Source of the DNA: an uncultured Eubacteriales bacterium
Lineage (GTDB): Bacteria; Bacillota; Clostridia; Lachnospirales; Lachnospiraceae
DNA: 64,000 nucleotides
NCBI GenBank assembly: GCA_900316715.1
Contig: ONEC01000001.1
Coordinates: forward strand, 16,286-80,285
Direction: 5' to 3'
Part shown: one piece after another, positions 18,601-26,896 of the stretch
Layout of the letters: each line of letters opens with the position of its first letter
Position numbering within the stretch: position 1 is the first letter of the stretch
Notes under the pieces: model-generated
What the model was told of the DNA's origin: nothing
Seen by the model: only the letters and a program-made list of their open reading frames with translations
Database searches by the model: none
Translations under genes and position numbers: made by a program

Positions 18601-19188
18601 CTCGGCAAGAAGCTTCATCCTTCCCTCCGGAAGCTCTGCCCCTGCATTCCATAAGAATCTTACCGTTATCTCCTCATATATAAGCTTGATATCACTCAGT
18701 TTATCAGCCAGTGATACTGAACCGGCTTCAACAAGTTTATCTATAAGAAGCTTCAGGTCTTCCAGACTGATTCCGAACTGAAGCAGCTCAGAGATAAGGG
18801 ATTTTGCCTTAGTTATAAAGCCCTTCTTATCTATGCTGTTTCCATATACCTTCATCATTCCTGCAACCTTGGAGCAGGCTGCTCTGACCATCATGCTTCT
18901 CTCAAATTCCTCCAGTACCCTGCCTGAAGGAACATCATATTCTTCGAATATTCTGAAGGCCAGTCTGGACATACCAAGAATATCCACGTTAAGAAGACCG
19001 GATATTCCGAAGAGCTCACCGTTCATCCTGAGGAGCCGCTTCTCATAAGCACTGGCGGACTGATCAGGAACGATCAGTATATAATTCTTATCCGGATTCT
19101 TATATGCCTCTTCCAACAGGTAACGTGAAAGAGCAGCTGATTTTCCTGAGCCTGACGGCCCTATGTATAGTTCGTTCTGAGCTCTCAT
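15571..19188 (-). CDS. addB: ATP-dependent helicase/nuclease subunit AddB
   Basis: 1205 residues from ATG 19186-19188, chosen for AAGAGGAG four bases before it; a GTG 36 bases upstream is weaker. It has Walker A GPSGSGKS (10-17), a helicase-like body, and a C-terminal nuclease with IIDYKTGDKAFD. The four cysteines of the AddB iron-sulfur cluster are present: one in ESYAGCPYSYFLRY and three in KCVYCDYKQICRF. Partner of AddA, encoded next with a 50-base overlap. It is probably the first gene of an operon running to about 5510; no clear promoter was found in the 135-base divergent gap. Confidence 0.96.
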   Translation of the reverse strand: MRAQNELYIGPSGSGKSAALSRYLLEEAYKNPDKNYILIVPDQSASAYEKRLLRMNGELFGISGLLNVDILGMSRLAFRIFEEYDVPSGRVLEEFERSMMVRAACSKVAGMMKVYGNSIDKKGFITKAKSLISELLQFGISLEDLKLLIDKLVEAGSVSLADKLSDIKLIYEEITVRFLWNAGAELPEGRMKLLAECLRNNNVKSMVDNAVIVFDEFRGFTPDQFDIIEALENRAERMIFSLTMEGWIVQEDKTVREHELYYQSYITYKTLMEILVQKPVIKYYKRGTDLSRFKEGSGLEHLEKGIFRFPIHEYAGIPEDIEIWRADDQVIELSVVAEDILRQVRTGARYKDFAVVTADMQGLSAYADGIFRSYGIPVFIDESRSFGKNPFTEGLIKLLQIIDKDFNYDSIFGFIKLGLMDDDISGALDVLENHALRHGIRGRRSWEKIIEVSRDSLDEELKDEIVDDYMNCERARSAIMELLIPMLVLDRKCEKVSNITRALRTMMAPEKLDYEGRIELTVSMYERLGKHAEANALKGLFEKLCAIFDSIDEMLGDEEMSIHDYLEILSSGIEDMKLGVIPPTLDAVVVADCERSRLDRVKTIYFINMNEGILPAVSSGGKLLSDRDKDRIEEVFNDNGIRKKLAPNDRIQSYMEQFYIYQMLTKPEQKLVLSYADAARDGSSMEISYVLGRIKRLFPELKEERRVPEPFSGTRETDIYDFTSSVRQAMNMLRDRSVSELEKEDTFNRTIQDIADFRKLDPECFCYDADAILYSNQAENLPQDILKDLKLEISVSKMESYAGCPYSYFLRYILKLSPREERQLGALDVGNILHRALELTGESVKNDFSNDWKKINDKSLTDVAEKALDKALSENEFFRDESETEQGKNNVIRNELADLMGRTVKTIKYQIGQGGMIPEAFEQTFSATFKASRPDGETVPITINGKIDRLDSFETDGEKVFRIIDYKTGDKAFDPDRIKAGTDLQLAVYMDIIKEIFKRDFKDKDVIPAGMYYYHVANPDVSELSEKQIAGAGGDESLAAELEQYKLLRMKGAVNIDDPEKHKIAKLQEDGIVDDSGNFGKGTVVPIDKGRGEEFSKSTSAIVTSQLEGLGLYSRNKMVDITEQILEGDIRKQPVRFGKQGKVKCVYCDYKQICRFGIYGGRVNYVPDRKESAVVAISAMTQDVRERVNYDRMEQSTTKSSGKSE

Positions 19189-19217
19189 AAAACTCCTCTT
19201 AATAAATGTATTCCCTT

Positions 19218-19246
19218 TTGACACTTATGATCGAAATAGTTATAAT
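19218..19246 (+). promoter_or_regulatory. Consensus promoter of the OPRT-like gene
   Basis: TTGACA (19218-19223), 17 bases, TATAAT (19241-19246): a perfect match to the SigA consensus on the plus strand. The leader of about 70 bases contains a 7-base-pair stem (GTGTAAC with GTTGCAC, about 19258-19277), followed by AAAGGGGG before the ATG at 19324. Confidence 0.88.
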
Positions 19247-19323
19247 ATATGGGTGAGTGTAACTGTTCGGTTGCACGTTAACCATATACAGCATAGGTGT
19301 AGTACATGAAAAGGGGGACTAAT

Positions 19324-19962
19324 ATGCAAACATTTAAAGTAGATTCACCGTATAACAATCAGATTAAGCTTAAGGTGTCACAGGGACACTTCGCTACATC
19401 ATCTTCACACATTAACTACTACATAGATCTTACTACTCTCAAGGCTCGTTCAAGCGAGGCTAAGGCAGTTGCAAAGTCTATGGCTTCTGAGTATATTGCT
19501 TCCTCAGTTATAGATACCATCGTTTGTATAGATGGTACTGAGGTTATTGGTGCATATCTCGCAGATGAGCTTACCGCTTCCGGTATCATCAGCATGAACC
19601 AGCATGGAACCATGTATGTTATCACTCCTGAGGTTAACTCAGTTGGTCAGCTCACCTTCAAGGATAATGTTATCCCTATGATTCATTCAAGACATGTTCT
19701 CCTGCTTCTTTCAACAATCACCACAGGACAGACCACAGAGAAGGCCATTGAATGTATCCAGTACTATGGTGGAGATATCTCCGGCATATCTGCTATCTTC
19801 TCAGCTGTAGACGAGGTTGAAGGCAACGAAGTACATTCAATATTCCATAAGAATGATATCGAAGGATATGCGTCATATTCATCACATAACTGCCCTTACT
19901 GCCAGTCAGGCGTTAAGCTTGACGGTCTTGTATCAGCCGGCGGTTATTCTGAGATCAGATAA
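19324..19962 (+). CDS. Orotate phosphoribosyltransferase-like protein, degenerate
   Basis: 212 residues from ATG 19324 (AAAGGGGG upstream); an ATG 18 bases earlier has no ribosome site. The order of elements matches OPRTases: GHFATSSSHINYYID near the start, IDTIVCIDGTEVIGAYLAD, then VLLLLSTITTGQT (125-137) where PRPP-binding enzymes have two acidic residues before the TTG. Both acids are missing (S and T instead), so PRPP chemistry is doubtful. The end carries a CPYC pair near a possible metal site. It is monocistronic with a perfect promoter and a terminator. It could be a nucleotide-binding regulator; no function is assigned. Confidence 0.7.
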   Translation: MQTFKVDSPYNNQIKLKVSQGHFATSSSHINYYIDLTTLKARSSEAKAVAKSMASEYIASSVIDTIVCIDGTEVIGAYLADELTASGIISMNQHGTMYVITPEVNSVGQLTFKDNVIPMIHSRHVLLLLSTITTGQTTEKAIECIQYYGGDISGISAIFSAVDEVEGNEVHSIFHKNDIEGYASYSSHNCPYCQSGVKLDGLVSAGGYSEIR

Positions 19963-19980
19963 ATAAACGTATGTATTAAA

Positions 19981-20020
19981 ACAACTTAGGATGCAGCGAT
20001 GCATTCTAAGTTGTTTTTTT
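19981..20020 (+). terminator. Terminator between the OPRT-like gene and trkH
   Basis: A 15-base arm (19981-19995) pairs with 20000-20014 around the loop GCGA, with one G-U pair, followed by eight T (20013-20020). On the other strand four T follow the stem, so it may also end the trkH operon, whose stop is at 20032. Confidence 0.9.
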
Positions 20021-20031
20021 ATTTTGTTTAT

Positions 20032-21468
20032 TTACTTCTTCTTCCAGGTCGAAGGTGCAAACATTATCAGTACAGGGAAGAGCTCCAGTCTTCCTGCTAT
20101 CATATCAAAGATGAATACCCACTTTGATAAAATAGAAAATGTTGAGAAACCTCCGGTTGGTCCTACATCTCCAAGACCAGGACCGATATTATTGATTGTC
20201 GCAGCAACTGATGTAAAGGTTGTTACCAGGTCTCTGTTTTCAAGACAGATGATCATAAAAGATGTGATGAAGACACAGGCATAAGCCATAAGGAATACAT
20301 TTGCACCTCTTATGGTATCCTCATCCACTACATTTCCATCAAGACGTATCTTGGTTACTGAACGCGGATGTGTATACTTTGAAATCTCTCTCTTGATCTG
20401 CTTAAAGTAGAGCATCCATCTTGAAACCTTGATACCACCACCGGTACTACCTGCGCAGGCCCCGATAAACATGATAAGCACCATTACCGCCCTGGCAAGG
20501 GTATTCCAGTTATTAAAATCCACTGTAGCATAACCCGTTGTCGTCATGATCGAAGCAACCTGGAAAGCTGATGTTCTTACGCCTTCCCCAATAGAGCTTA
20601 CTTCATTTACAATATTGAGACATACAACTGCTACAGCAAGTCCAAAGATTATCAGATACCAGATAACCTCCTCGCATTTCAGGAGGTCCTTAAACTTCTT
20701 ACTGATTATCAGATAGTATATCTTGAAGTTGCAGCCGAACATTATGATCGAAATCGTAATGATAACCTGGCACAGCGCTGAATAGCTGGCACAGCTGTCA
20801 CTTCTTACACCAAATCCTCCGGTACCTGCACTACCAAAGCTTATGCAGACCGAATCAAAGAATGGCATTCCCGCAAGATAAAGGGACACTATACTGACAA
20901 TAGTAATTCCTGTGTACATTGCATATAAGATAAATGCAGTCGTACGGACTCTGGGTACCAGCTTATCTACTGATGGTCCCGGAGACTCTGCCTTCATCAG
21001 ATTCATTTCATCTGCTGTAGACTTAAGGAATATGAGCATAAACACCAGAACGCCCATACCGCCGATCCAGTGAGTAAAGCTTCTCCAGAACAGCATGCAT
21101 TTGGCCATACCCTCAATATCAGTCAGGATACTTGCTCCTGTTGTTGTAAAGCCTGATGCAGTTTCAAATACAGCATCTGTGAAGTTCGGAATCTCTCCCG
21201 ATATAAAGAACGGCATAGCACCTGTAAGACTCATAAGGAGCCATGAAAGTGCTGTAACGATAAAGCCTTCCTTTGGATGAAGCTTCTTGGACTTCGGCTT
21301 GATGATCCTCATAAGAGTTCCGATAGAAGCCGCCGCTGCCGCTATAATTAAAAGATACTTTGCCTGAGACTCATGATAGTAAAGTCCCACTAAAAATGGC
21401 AGTAAGAGGAATGCTCCTTCAAACTGAAGAAGCGAACCTAAAAATTGTAATATCAAACGGTAATTCAT
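20032..21468 (-). CDS. trkH: Potassium uptake channel protein TrkH
   Basis: 478 residues with four membrane-pore-membrane repeats. Filter-like loops seen include TASGFTTTGASI, FGSAGTGGFGVRSDS, SIMTTTGYATVDF and VAATINNIGPGLGDVGP. Forms the membrane channel of a Trk/Ktr potassium uptake system and needs the cytoplasmic gating protein TrkA. The trkA gene ends nine bases upstream, so the two are coupled. It is the last gene of the operon that begins at 26808. Confidence 0.95.
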   Translation of the reverse strand: MNYRLILQFLGSLLQFEGAFLLLPFLVGLYYHESQAKYLLIIAAAAASIGTLMRIIKPKSKKLHPKEGFIVTALSWLLMSLTGAMPFFISGEIPNFTDAVFETASGFTTTGASILTDIEGMAKCMLFWRSFTHWIGGMGVLVFMLIFLKSTADEMNLMKAESPGPSVDKLVPRVRTTAFILYAMYTGITIVSIVSLYLAGMPFFDSVCISFGSAGTGGFGVRSDSCASYSALCQVIITISIIMFGCNFKIYYLIISKKFKDLLKCEEVIWYLIIFGLAVAVVCLNIVNEVSSIGEGVRTSAFQVASIMTTTGYATVDFNNWNTLARAVMVLIMFIGACAGSTGGGIKVSRWMLYFKQIKREISKYTHPRSVTKIRLDGNVVDEDTIRGANVFLMAYACVFITSFMIICLENRDLVTTFTSVAATINNIGPGLGDVGPTGGFSTFSILSKWVFIFDMIAGRLELFPVLIMFAPSTWKKK

Positions 21469-21477
21469 GACACCCGA

Positions 21478-22836
21478 TTATCTCCTGATTATCTCATTCA
21501 GACTCTTAAGTCCGCTATGAGTAGTTACTATCACCACACTGTCCCCGACTTCCATGGTATCATTTCCACCCGGACGGATGATCTTTCCGTTACGATTGAT
21601 ACAGCATATCAGTGTTCCGTCTATAATAGGGAGATCCTTGAGGCTGATTCCCGCTCCCGGGAAACCGCTTCTGATATTAAACTCCAGTGCGAGAGCCGCT
21701 CCATCCATCATTCTGTAAAGCGTCTCAACATCACTTCCTATGGTATTCTGCATGCTTCGGATATATCTTGTAATATAATCGGCCGTTATCTTCTTGGTTG
21801 AAATGATATGGCCTACAGGAAGCTCCGACACTATCTCCTCATAGGAATCTCTGTGAAGTCTTGTCATCATCTTCGCATTTGTATATTTATTAGCATAAAG
21901 AGAAAGGATAATATTCTCTTCATCTTCATTCATAAGTGCACATATTGCATCCATCTCATCGAGAGATTCTTCTGCCAGAAGGCTCTTATCTGTTGCGTCT
22001 CCGCATATGATCATGGCCTTTGGAAGCTTCTCTGCCAGCTCATCTGCACGATTCGGCTTCTTCTCGATAAGCTTTACGCCAACTTTCTGTGTGCTGAGCC
22101 TGCTGGCCAGATAGTAAGACATCGTTCCACCGCCGGCTATAAGCACGTTCTTGATAGGCTTAGTCTTTATACCTACTTTATTGAAGAAGGTATTAACATC
22201 CACAAGAGAAAGAGTTACTGAGATTCTGTCTCCTGCCTGTATAACGAAATCACCACCCGGGATAATAACCTTTCCATCTCTTTCTGCGATACAGATAAGA
22301 GCATTGGTACCTGTCTTGGAATGGAGATTCTTAAGCTGGAGTCCGTCAAGCAGTGAATCTGCAGGAACCACAAAGCTTATGAGGTTAACTCGTCCCTTTG
22401 CAAAGGTATCAACCTCAAAGGCTGAAGGAATCTGAATAAGTCTCAGCATCTCTTCTGCCGCAACCTTCTCCGGGTTGATGGACATCGAAAGACCCAGATC
22501 CTCTTTAATATACTTGATATCCTCAGCGTACTGAGGACTTCTAACTCTTGCTATAGTCTGGCATCCGCCTGCTTTACGGGCGATAAGACATGTAAGCATG
22601 TTCTTCTCATCATCACTGGTTACGGTAATAAGAAGATCTGTATCCTTGATACCCGCTTCTTCAAGCGTACGTATACTTGTACAGTCTCCGTGATATCCCA
22701 TAACATCAAGGGAATTGGTAACAGCTGAAAGCGCATGCTCATCAATATCGATCACCGTAACCTGATGCCCTTCATCACAGAGCCTCATTGCAATTGATTT
22801 TCCGACCTTTCCACAGCCGGCTATCATAATGTTCAT
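21478..22836 (-). CDS. trkA: Trk system potassium regulatory protein TrkA
   Basis: 452 residues with two RCK units: an N-terminal Rossmann fold MIAGCGKVGKSIA with VIDIDE, then a TrkA-C region, and a second nucleotide fold VLIAGGGTMSYYLA (about 229-242) with another TrkA-C. The second glycine motif is less perfect, as is common. It gates TrkH in response to nucleotides such as NADH or ATP (family knowledge). It lies 22 bases after the CbiK-like gene and directly before trkH. Confidence 0.95.
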   Translation of the reverse strand: MNIMIAGCGKVGKSIAMRLCDEGHQVTVIDIDEHALSAVTNSLDVMGYHGDCTSIRTLEEAGIKDTDLLITVTSDDEKNMLTCLIARKAGGCQTIARVRSPQYAEDIKYIKEDLGLSMSINPEKVAAEEMLRLIQIPSAFEVDTFAKGRVNLISFVVPADSLLDGLQLKNLHSKTGTNALICIAERDGKVIIPGGDFVIQAGDRISVTLSLVDVNTFFNKVGIKTKPIKNVLIAGGGTMSYYLASRLSTQKVGVKLIEKKPNRADELAEKLPKAMIICGDATDKSLLAEESLDEMDAICALMNEDEENIILSLYANKYTNAKMMTRLHRDSYEEIVSELPVGHIISTKKITADYITRYIRSMQNTIGSDVETLYRMMDGAALALEFNIRSGFPGAGISLKDLPIIDGTLICCINRNGKIIRPGGNDTMEVGDSVVIVTTHSGLKSLNEIIRR

Positions 22837-22858
22837 AATTTTTTCTCCAAAAAGTTAT

Positions 22859-23629
22859 TTATGCTTCATAAAGATGCTTCAGATATAATCTGAGAAATGC
22901 ATCGTATAAACCAAGTCCATTCTCAACGATAACAGGCTCATATCCCTGATTGGATAATCTGTCTTCAAAGGTATTCTCTCCTCCGCAGAGATGTTCTTTC
23001 AATTCTCCAAGAATGAAGCTGAAAGGCACTACCACTACCTTTCCTGTTCTTCCCTGTCTCTTCATATCCATGAGAACTCTTGTAAGTCCTCTGCTGCCAT
23101 TCAGGGTTGCAATATATGCCCTTCCATCAAAACGGTCAGCAATGGCCTTCTCCAGCTTCTCCATGGTTTCTTCCGTATCAGGATCATCCGCTCCTCTTGC
23201 CATAAGTATCAGACAGCCATCGCCCACCTTATCTCTGTAGACACTCTGAACAGCCCTGGCACAAAGGTCAAAATCCTGTTCAATTTCCACAAGCGGTCTT
23301 GCCACCCGTACTCTCTGGAACAAAGTTCCACAGCTGGATATATCCTCACTCATCTTTCTATAATCATATCCCGAAACCACATGGGTAGATATAACTGTGA
23401 GCTCGGTTATTCCGTCCTCCTTCATAGCAAGCATAGCTGCTTTTACAGACGGAACCTTCTCTCCTGTCTTATCCCTGAGTTCTTTTCTTACCTTGTCATC
23501 AGTATATGCAGCTCTTATCTCTACATCTTCAAATCTTTCACCTATTATGAGTTCCAGTTCCTTCAGATAACGTTCTCTTATATCTTCATCAACCGAACCC
23601 CTGCTGACTACAAGAAACCCCTTCTTCAT
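22859..23629 (-). CDS. CbiK-like chelatase-fold protein lacking metal histidines
   Basis: 256 residues aligning along their whole length with anaerobic sirohydrochlorin cobaltochelatases (CbiK): the MKKGFLVVSRGSVDED start, IRAAYTDDKVRKEL, VISTHVVSGYDYRKM, and the second half with LMARGADDPD (142-151) and VVPFSFILGELKEH (201-213). In CbiK the last two blocks are MGHG... and ...AGDH..., which hold the metal-binding histidines; here they read MARG and LGEL. No other cobalamin or siroheme genes are near. It is probably a repurposed chelatase fold, co-transcribed with trkA/trkH. AGAAGGGG precedes the ATG. Fold assignment is fair, function unknown. Confidence 0.65.
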   Translation of the reverse strand: MKKGFLVVSRGSVDEDIRERYLKELELIIGERFEDVEIRAAYTDDKVRKELRDKTGEKVPSVKAAMLAMKEDGITELTVISTHVVSGYDYRKMSEDISSCGTLFQRVRVARPLVEIEQDFDLCARAVQSVYRDKVGDGCLILMARGADDPDTEETMEKLEKAIADRFDGRAYIATLNGSRGLTRVLMDMKRQGRTGKVVVVPFSFILGELKEHLCGGENTFEDRLSNQGYEPVIVENGLGLYDAFLRLYLKHLYEA

Positions 23630-23647
23630 ACTATACCCCTTCTGAAA

Positions 23648-24622
23648 TTAACCTTCGTCACCGGATTCTTCTGTCTCTGACATTTCGTCAGTTTCACCTT
23701 CCGAGCTTCCCTGTCCGGTTATCTCATCCATAAAACGTCTTACTTCAAACCACGCTTTCTTTGATTCAGGCATGAGCATGGCTGAAAGCTGAAAGACATG
23801 AAACATGCCTTCGTATACCGAAAACTTAACCTTTACTCCGGCTTCCTTTGCCTTTGCAGCAACTGCTTCTGAATCGCTGTAAAGCATTTCCTCTGAACCA
23901 ACCTGTATAAGCATCGGAGGGAAGCCTTCAAAATCACCGTAGAGTGGTGATATCTCCGGATTCTTCGGATTCTCTTCTCCCGGATATGGATTATCAAAGA
24001 TAACTTCTGATCTTGAATTACCAAATACCGGATCCACATCAAATTTATCCTTATAGGACGGAAGGCTTGTAGTAAGATCCGTCCAAGGTGACATAGCCAC
24101 TATTCCCGCAGGAAGTGCTATTCCCAATTTCTTAAGTCTGTGGCAGAGTGCCATTGCCAGACCTCCGCCGGCTGAATCTCCACCGAAGATAACTTTCTCC
24201 GGGAGGTATCCTGCCTGAAGTATCCATAGATATGCTGCCAGTGCATCATCAACTGCTGCCGGATATGGATTCTCCGGAGCTACTCTGTAATCCACAGATA
24301 CAACCGTGGCTCCTCTTGCAGCTTCACTGTAAAGACCTGCAAGGGTTCTGTAGGAATTCCTGAACGGACTCAGATATCCACCGCCATGAAGCTGCAGAAC
24401 TGCCCACTCATCTATGGCAGCATTGTTCCTCTTCAGAACCTCCATGCGGAAATTGCCCATATCTATGATCTCTGCATTATAGAAATCAGGATATTTGAAT
24501 GGCTTATCCAGCTCACTCTCACCATAATCCTCATTCTGAAGTCTTCGCTCCACGCGTCTTGTTCTGTTATGAATAAGCACTATATCTGAAATAATCTTTG
24601 CACGTACACTTAAGTCTGCCAT
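23648..24622 (-). CDS. Alpha/beta hydrolase, hormone-sensitive lipase family
   Basis: 324 residues. Oxyanion motif HGGG (79-82), nucleophile S150 in FGGDSAGGG, acid in GSEEMLYSDSE and the histidine in GMFHVFQLS complete the catalytic set of an esterase/lipase. An unusual tail of about 25 residues is very rich in Glu, Ser and Gly. There is no signal peptide, so it should act in the cytoplasm. Its ATG shares a base with the stop of the DUF6320 gene (TAATG). The cassette with a condensation-type acyltransferase suggests that it removes or transfers the same acyl group (inferred). Confidence 0.9.
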   Translation of the reverse strand: MADLSVRAKIISDIVLIHNRTRRVERRLQNEDYGESELDKPFKYPDFYNAEIIDMGNFRMEVLKRNNAAIDEWAVLQLHGGGYLSPFRNSYRTLAGLYSEAARGATVVSVDYRVAPENPYPAAVDDALAAYLWILQAGYLPEKVIFGGDSAGGGLAMALCHRLKKLGIALPAGIVAMSPWTDLTTSLPSYKDKFDVDPVFGNSRSEVIFDNPYPGEENPKNPEISPLYGDFEGFPPMLIQVGSEEMLYSDSEAVAAKAKEAGVKVKFSVYEGMFHVFQLSAMLMPESKKAWFEVRRFMDEITGQGSSEGETDEMSETEESGDEG

Positions 24623-25329
24623 TATACTCTGAATCTCCTCTTTATCTCATCAGATACAAGTCTTGATCCAAACAGGATCGTTCCCGCAAGTATTGCACAT
24701 GATACTCCTGTGGCAATAAGGAGCAGTATCGTGCTATTTATCACCTTACACAGAGCTAAGATAAGAAGTACAACAGAGAGCGACGCACAGGAGATCTCTG
24801 TCATAATGTAGCTCTGCCAGCTCTCAACGTTAATTATCATCATTACAACTATACCCACCGGAATAACCATTAGGGCGATCGGTATAGCATATTTCACCGC
24901 CCATCCCTGATGCCCTGTAAGATAGTCAAGAGCGATCATCGCTATAATAGCAAGCAGGGCCTGAACATGTATTATCCTCTGAAGACTTCTTCTTGTACTA
25001 AATGCATATAAAAGCGTAAAGCATCCATAAGCAAGTCCGAGAGCTACTATAAGCGACCACATAACACCCTTATAGGTATAGTAGTTTACAAACATGGCAA
25101 CAACCGCAACAATGACCGCACTAAAGATAGCTATGCGCACAGCCATCTGCATTCTCTTAAGTGCAGGTGCCACATCCGGATAACTTATGGATCTTGACAC
25201 ATATGTACCGTCACTGTTTTTCTCTGCTGTTGCAAATTCTTCCTCATCACGGACCAGAACGCCGTTGCAGAGCGGGCACATCATAGTGTCATCTTTTATT
25301 TCAAGTTTACATCTGATACACTTTGCCAT
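24622..25329 (-). CDS. DUF6320-like zinc-ribbon membrane protein
   Basis: 235 residues. An N-terminal zinc ribbon (C4, C7, C18, C21 in CIRCKLEIKDDTMMCPLC) precedes about six membrane segments between residues 65 and 225. The arrangement fits DUF6320 proteins of Clostridia. Overlaps of one base with the genes on both sides (TAATG twice) show strict coupling to the acyltransferase and the hydrolase. A role as membrane partner or substrate carrier of those enzymes is inferred only from this. Confidence 0.78.
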   Translation of the reverse strand: MAKCIRCKLEIKDDTMMCPLCNGVLVRDEEEFATAEKNSDGTYVSRSISYPDVAPALKRMQMAVRIAIFSAVIVAVVAMFVNYYTYKGVMWSLIVALGLAYGCFTLLYAFSTRRSLQRIIHVQALLAIIAMIALDYLTGHQGWAVKYAIPIALMVIPVGIVVMMIINVESWQSYIMTEISCASLSVVLLILALCKVINSTILLLIATGVSCAILAGTILFGSRLVSDEIKRRFRV

Positions 25330-26609
25330 TATTCGTAATATGCTCCATTAGTCTCTATAGATACACGAACATTATCTTCAGTAAGCTTTCTGAAGAATGT
25401 TCTCTGGATACCTGTTTCTCTGATACTTGCCGTAAAGGAAGCTATCAGAAGATCGTTATAAGATACCACAGTACACTTAATGTTCTGTCCCTTGGACATT
25501 GCCAGCATACCCTGGAATCTTTCTATATAATCTCCGTAAGGTTCTGAAACCTTCATAACTCCGAGATTAGTCATAGTCGTAGTATTAGCCTTTGCTGAGG
25601 CGTTATAAACCTGAGCAATGGCTATTTTTTTTATAAAGAGCGGAATAGCTCTGAGGAGAATATTCATCTCATTTGAAACATTATATGAGAACAGTCTCTC
25701 AAGATTCTCCTTCGTGATCTGCTCCTTGAGACTTGCCGTTACCTCAGCAAGAACCTCTTCAAAACTCATGTTGTCCTTTTCCGCATTGAATATGGCAGAT
25801 ACCATAACGAAAAAGTTCTTATTCGTATCTGAATCAAAATATGGTCTCAGATTAACCGGTACCGCTGTACTTATCGGTTTATCACTGGCTCTCAGCTTCA
25901 GATAAGATTTATATATAGCCCAGGTGTACACACCTACCAGATACTGATTGATAGTAACACCGTAGGACTTAGCTGCAGCCTTGATATCCGCAAGATTGAT
26001 GAGACCGTGCATGATTCCCATCTGGTTAACTATGAACTTCTCACCTTTAACTATAACAGCCTTCTTCGTCTTATAGGTCTTTCTGGCCTTTTTCTTATAG
26101 TTCTGAACATAGCTGTCCTCTGTATTAAGAGAAGTATCCGCTGCAAGTGAATCCTTAACCTCTCCCTTAAGCTCAGGGTGTGCATTTCTTATATACTGAT
26201 AGGTTATCTCCTTCAGAAATGCAAAGGCTCCGTTACCATCTGTTACGGCGTGGAATACCTCCAGGTTAATTCTGTTCTTATAATATGTAAGTCTGAACAG
26301 ATGTTCCCTGTTGTTATCCGGATCTATATACTGGCATGGATAAGTATGTTCCTTCTCCACCTTTGGAAATGGATTTGGACTTGCTTCCAGATAGTACCAG
26401 AAAAGGCCCTTCTTCATATGATACTGGAATATATCAAAATAAGGCAGTACCTGTTCAAGGGCTTTCTGCAGAAGCTCTTCGTTAATCTCTTCCTTCAGGA
26501 GAACTGCAACTCTATAAACGTTGCTCATTCCCGGCCTGGCTATTACAGGAAAGAGATTACCGGTATTATCCAGTTTATCCCATTTTAAATGTCTTCTATG
26601 TCCTGACAT
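25329..26609 (-). CDS. Condensation-domain acyltransferase (alcohol acetyltransferase-like)
   Basis: 426 residues from ATG 26607-26609, chosen for GGAG nine bases upstream. The fold is that of NRPS condensation domains and PapA/wax-ester-type acyltransferases: HAVTDG, an HxxxDG active site at H120-G125, and a C-terminal half with NLRPYFDSDTNKNFFVM. Such enzymes transfer acyl groups from CoA or carrier proteins to alcohols or amines. There is no carrier or adenylation domain nearby, so it is more likely an ester-forming acyltransferase than a peptide synthetase. It lies four bases after the zinc-ribbon peptide and overlaps the DUF6320 gene by one base. Substrates unknown. Confidence 0.82.
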   Translation of the reverse strand: MSGHRRHLKWDKLDNTGNLFPVIARPGMSNVYRVAVLLKEEINEELLQKALEQVLPYFDIFQYHMKKGLFWYYLEASPNPFPKVEKEHTYPCQYIDPDNNREHLFRLTYYKNRINLEVFHAVTDGNGAFAFLKEITYQYIRNAHPELKGEVKDSLAADTSLNTEDSYVQNYKKKARKTYKTKKAVIVKGEKFIVNQMGIMHGLINLADIKAAAKSYGVTINQYLVGVYTWAIYKSYLKLRASDKPISTAVPVNLRPYFDSDTNKNFFVMVSAIFNAEKDNMSFEEVLAEVTASLKEQITKENLERLFSYNVSNEMNILLRAIPLFIKKIAIAQVYNASAKANTTTMTNLGVMKVSEPYGDYIERFQGMLAMSKGQNIKCTVVSYNDLLIASFTASIRETGIQRTFFRKLTEDNVRVSIETNGAYYE

Positions 26610-26613
26610 TCGA

Positions 26614-26808
26614 TCATTCTCCGACTTCCGTACATTCACTAAGTTCTATAAGGGCTTCAGGATTCCTGCATTCTCTCTTAAGATAGAACTTTCCACCATC
26701 TATCATTATGCTGCCGCAAGAACATCTCTTTGCATCACATCTGGACTTTGATTCGAGTATGTCACCACAGTTCTTACACTGTGCCATATTCCTGATTATC
26801 TTCCTCAT
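26614..26808 (-). CDS. Small zinc-ribbon protein
   Basis: 64 residues with CKNC, then RCDAKRCSCG: five cysteines within 21 residues, as in small rubredoxin-like zinc ribbons, followed by a short acidic tail. The start ATG at 26806-26808 has AGAGG about eight bases upstream. It stops four bases before the acyltransferase start and shares its ribosome site. First gene of the operon that runs to trkH, with a good promoter upstream. Function unknown. Confidence 0.75.
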   Translation of the reverse strand: MRKIIRNMAQCKNCGDILESKSRCDAKRCSCGSIMIDGGKFYLKRECRNPEALIELSECTEVGE

Positions 26809-26867
26809 AATGAGTTACCTCTTTTCGGGTTATCCCCCTCTTCAAAAGGGCATACTTTAACTAATAT

Positions 26868-26896
26868 ATTTTACACCTCAGGCACGCCTTTTTCAA
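26868..26896 (-). promoter_or_regulatory. Promoter of the acyltransferase-trk operon
   Basis: Minus strand TTGAAA (26891-26896), 17 bases, TAAAAT (26868-26873). The words AACTAATAT at 26859-26867 and 26895-26903 (plus strand) form a direct repeat 36 bases apart around the promoter core and could be a regulator site. Confidence 0.75.

Noticed and set aside
25329-26609. Non-ribosomal peptide synthetase fragment
   Set aside because: Only a single condensation-type domain is present, without adenylation or carrier domains nearby; a stand-alone acyltransferase is likelier.
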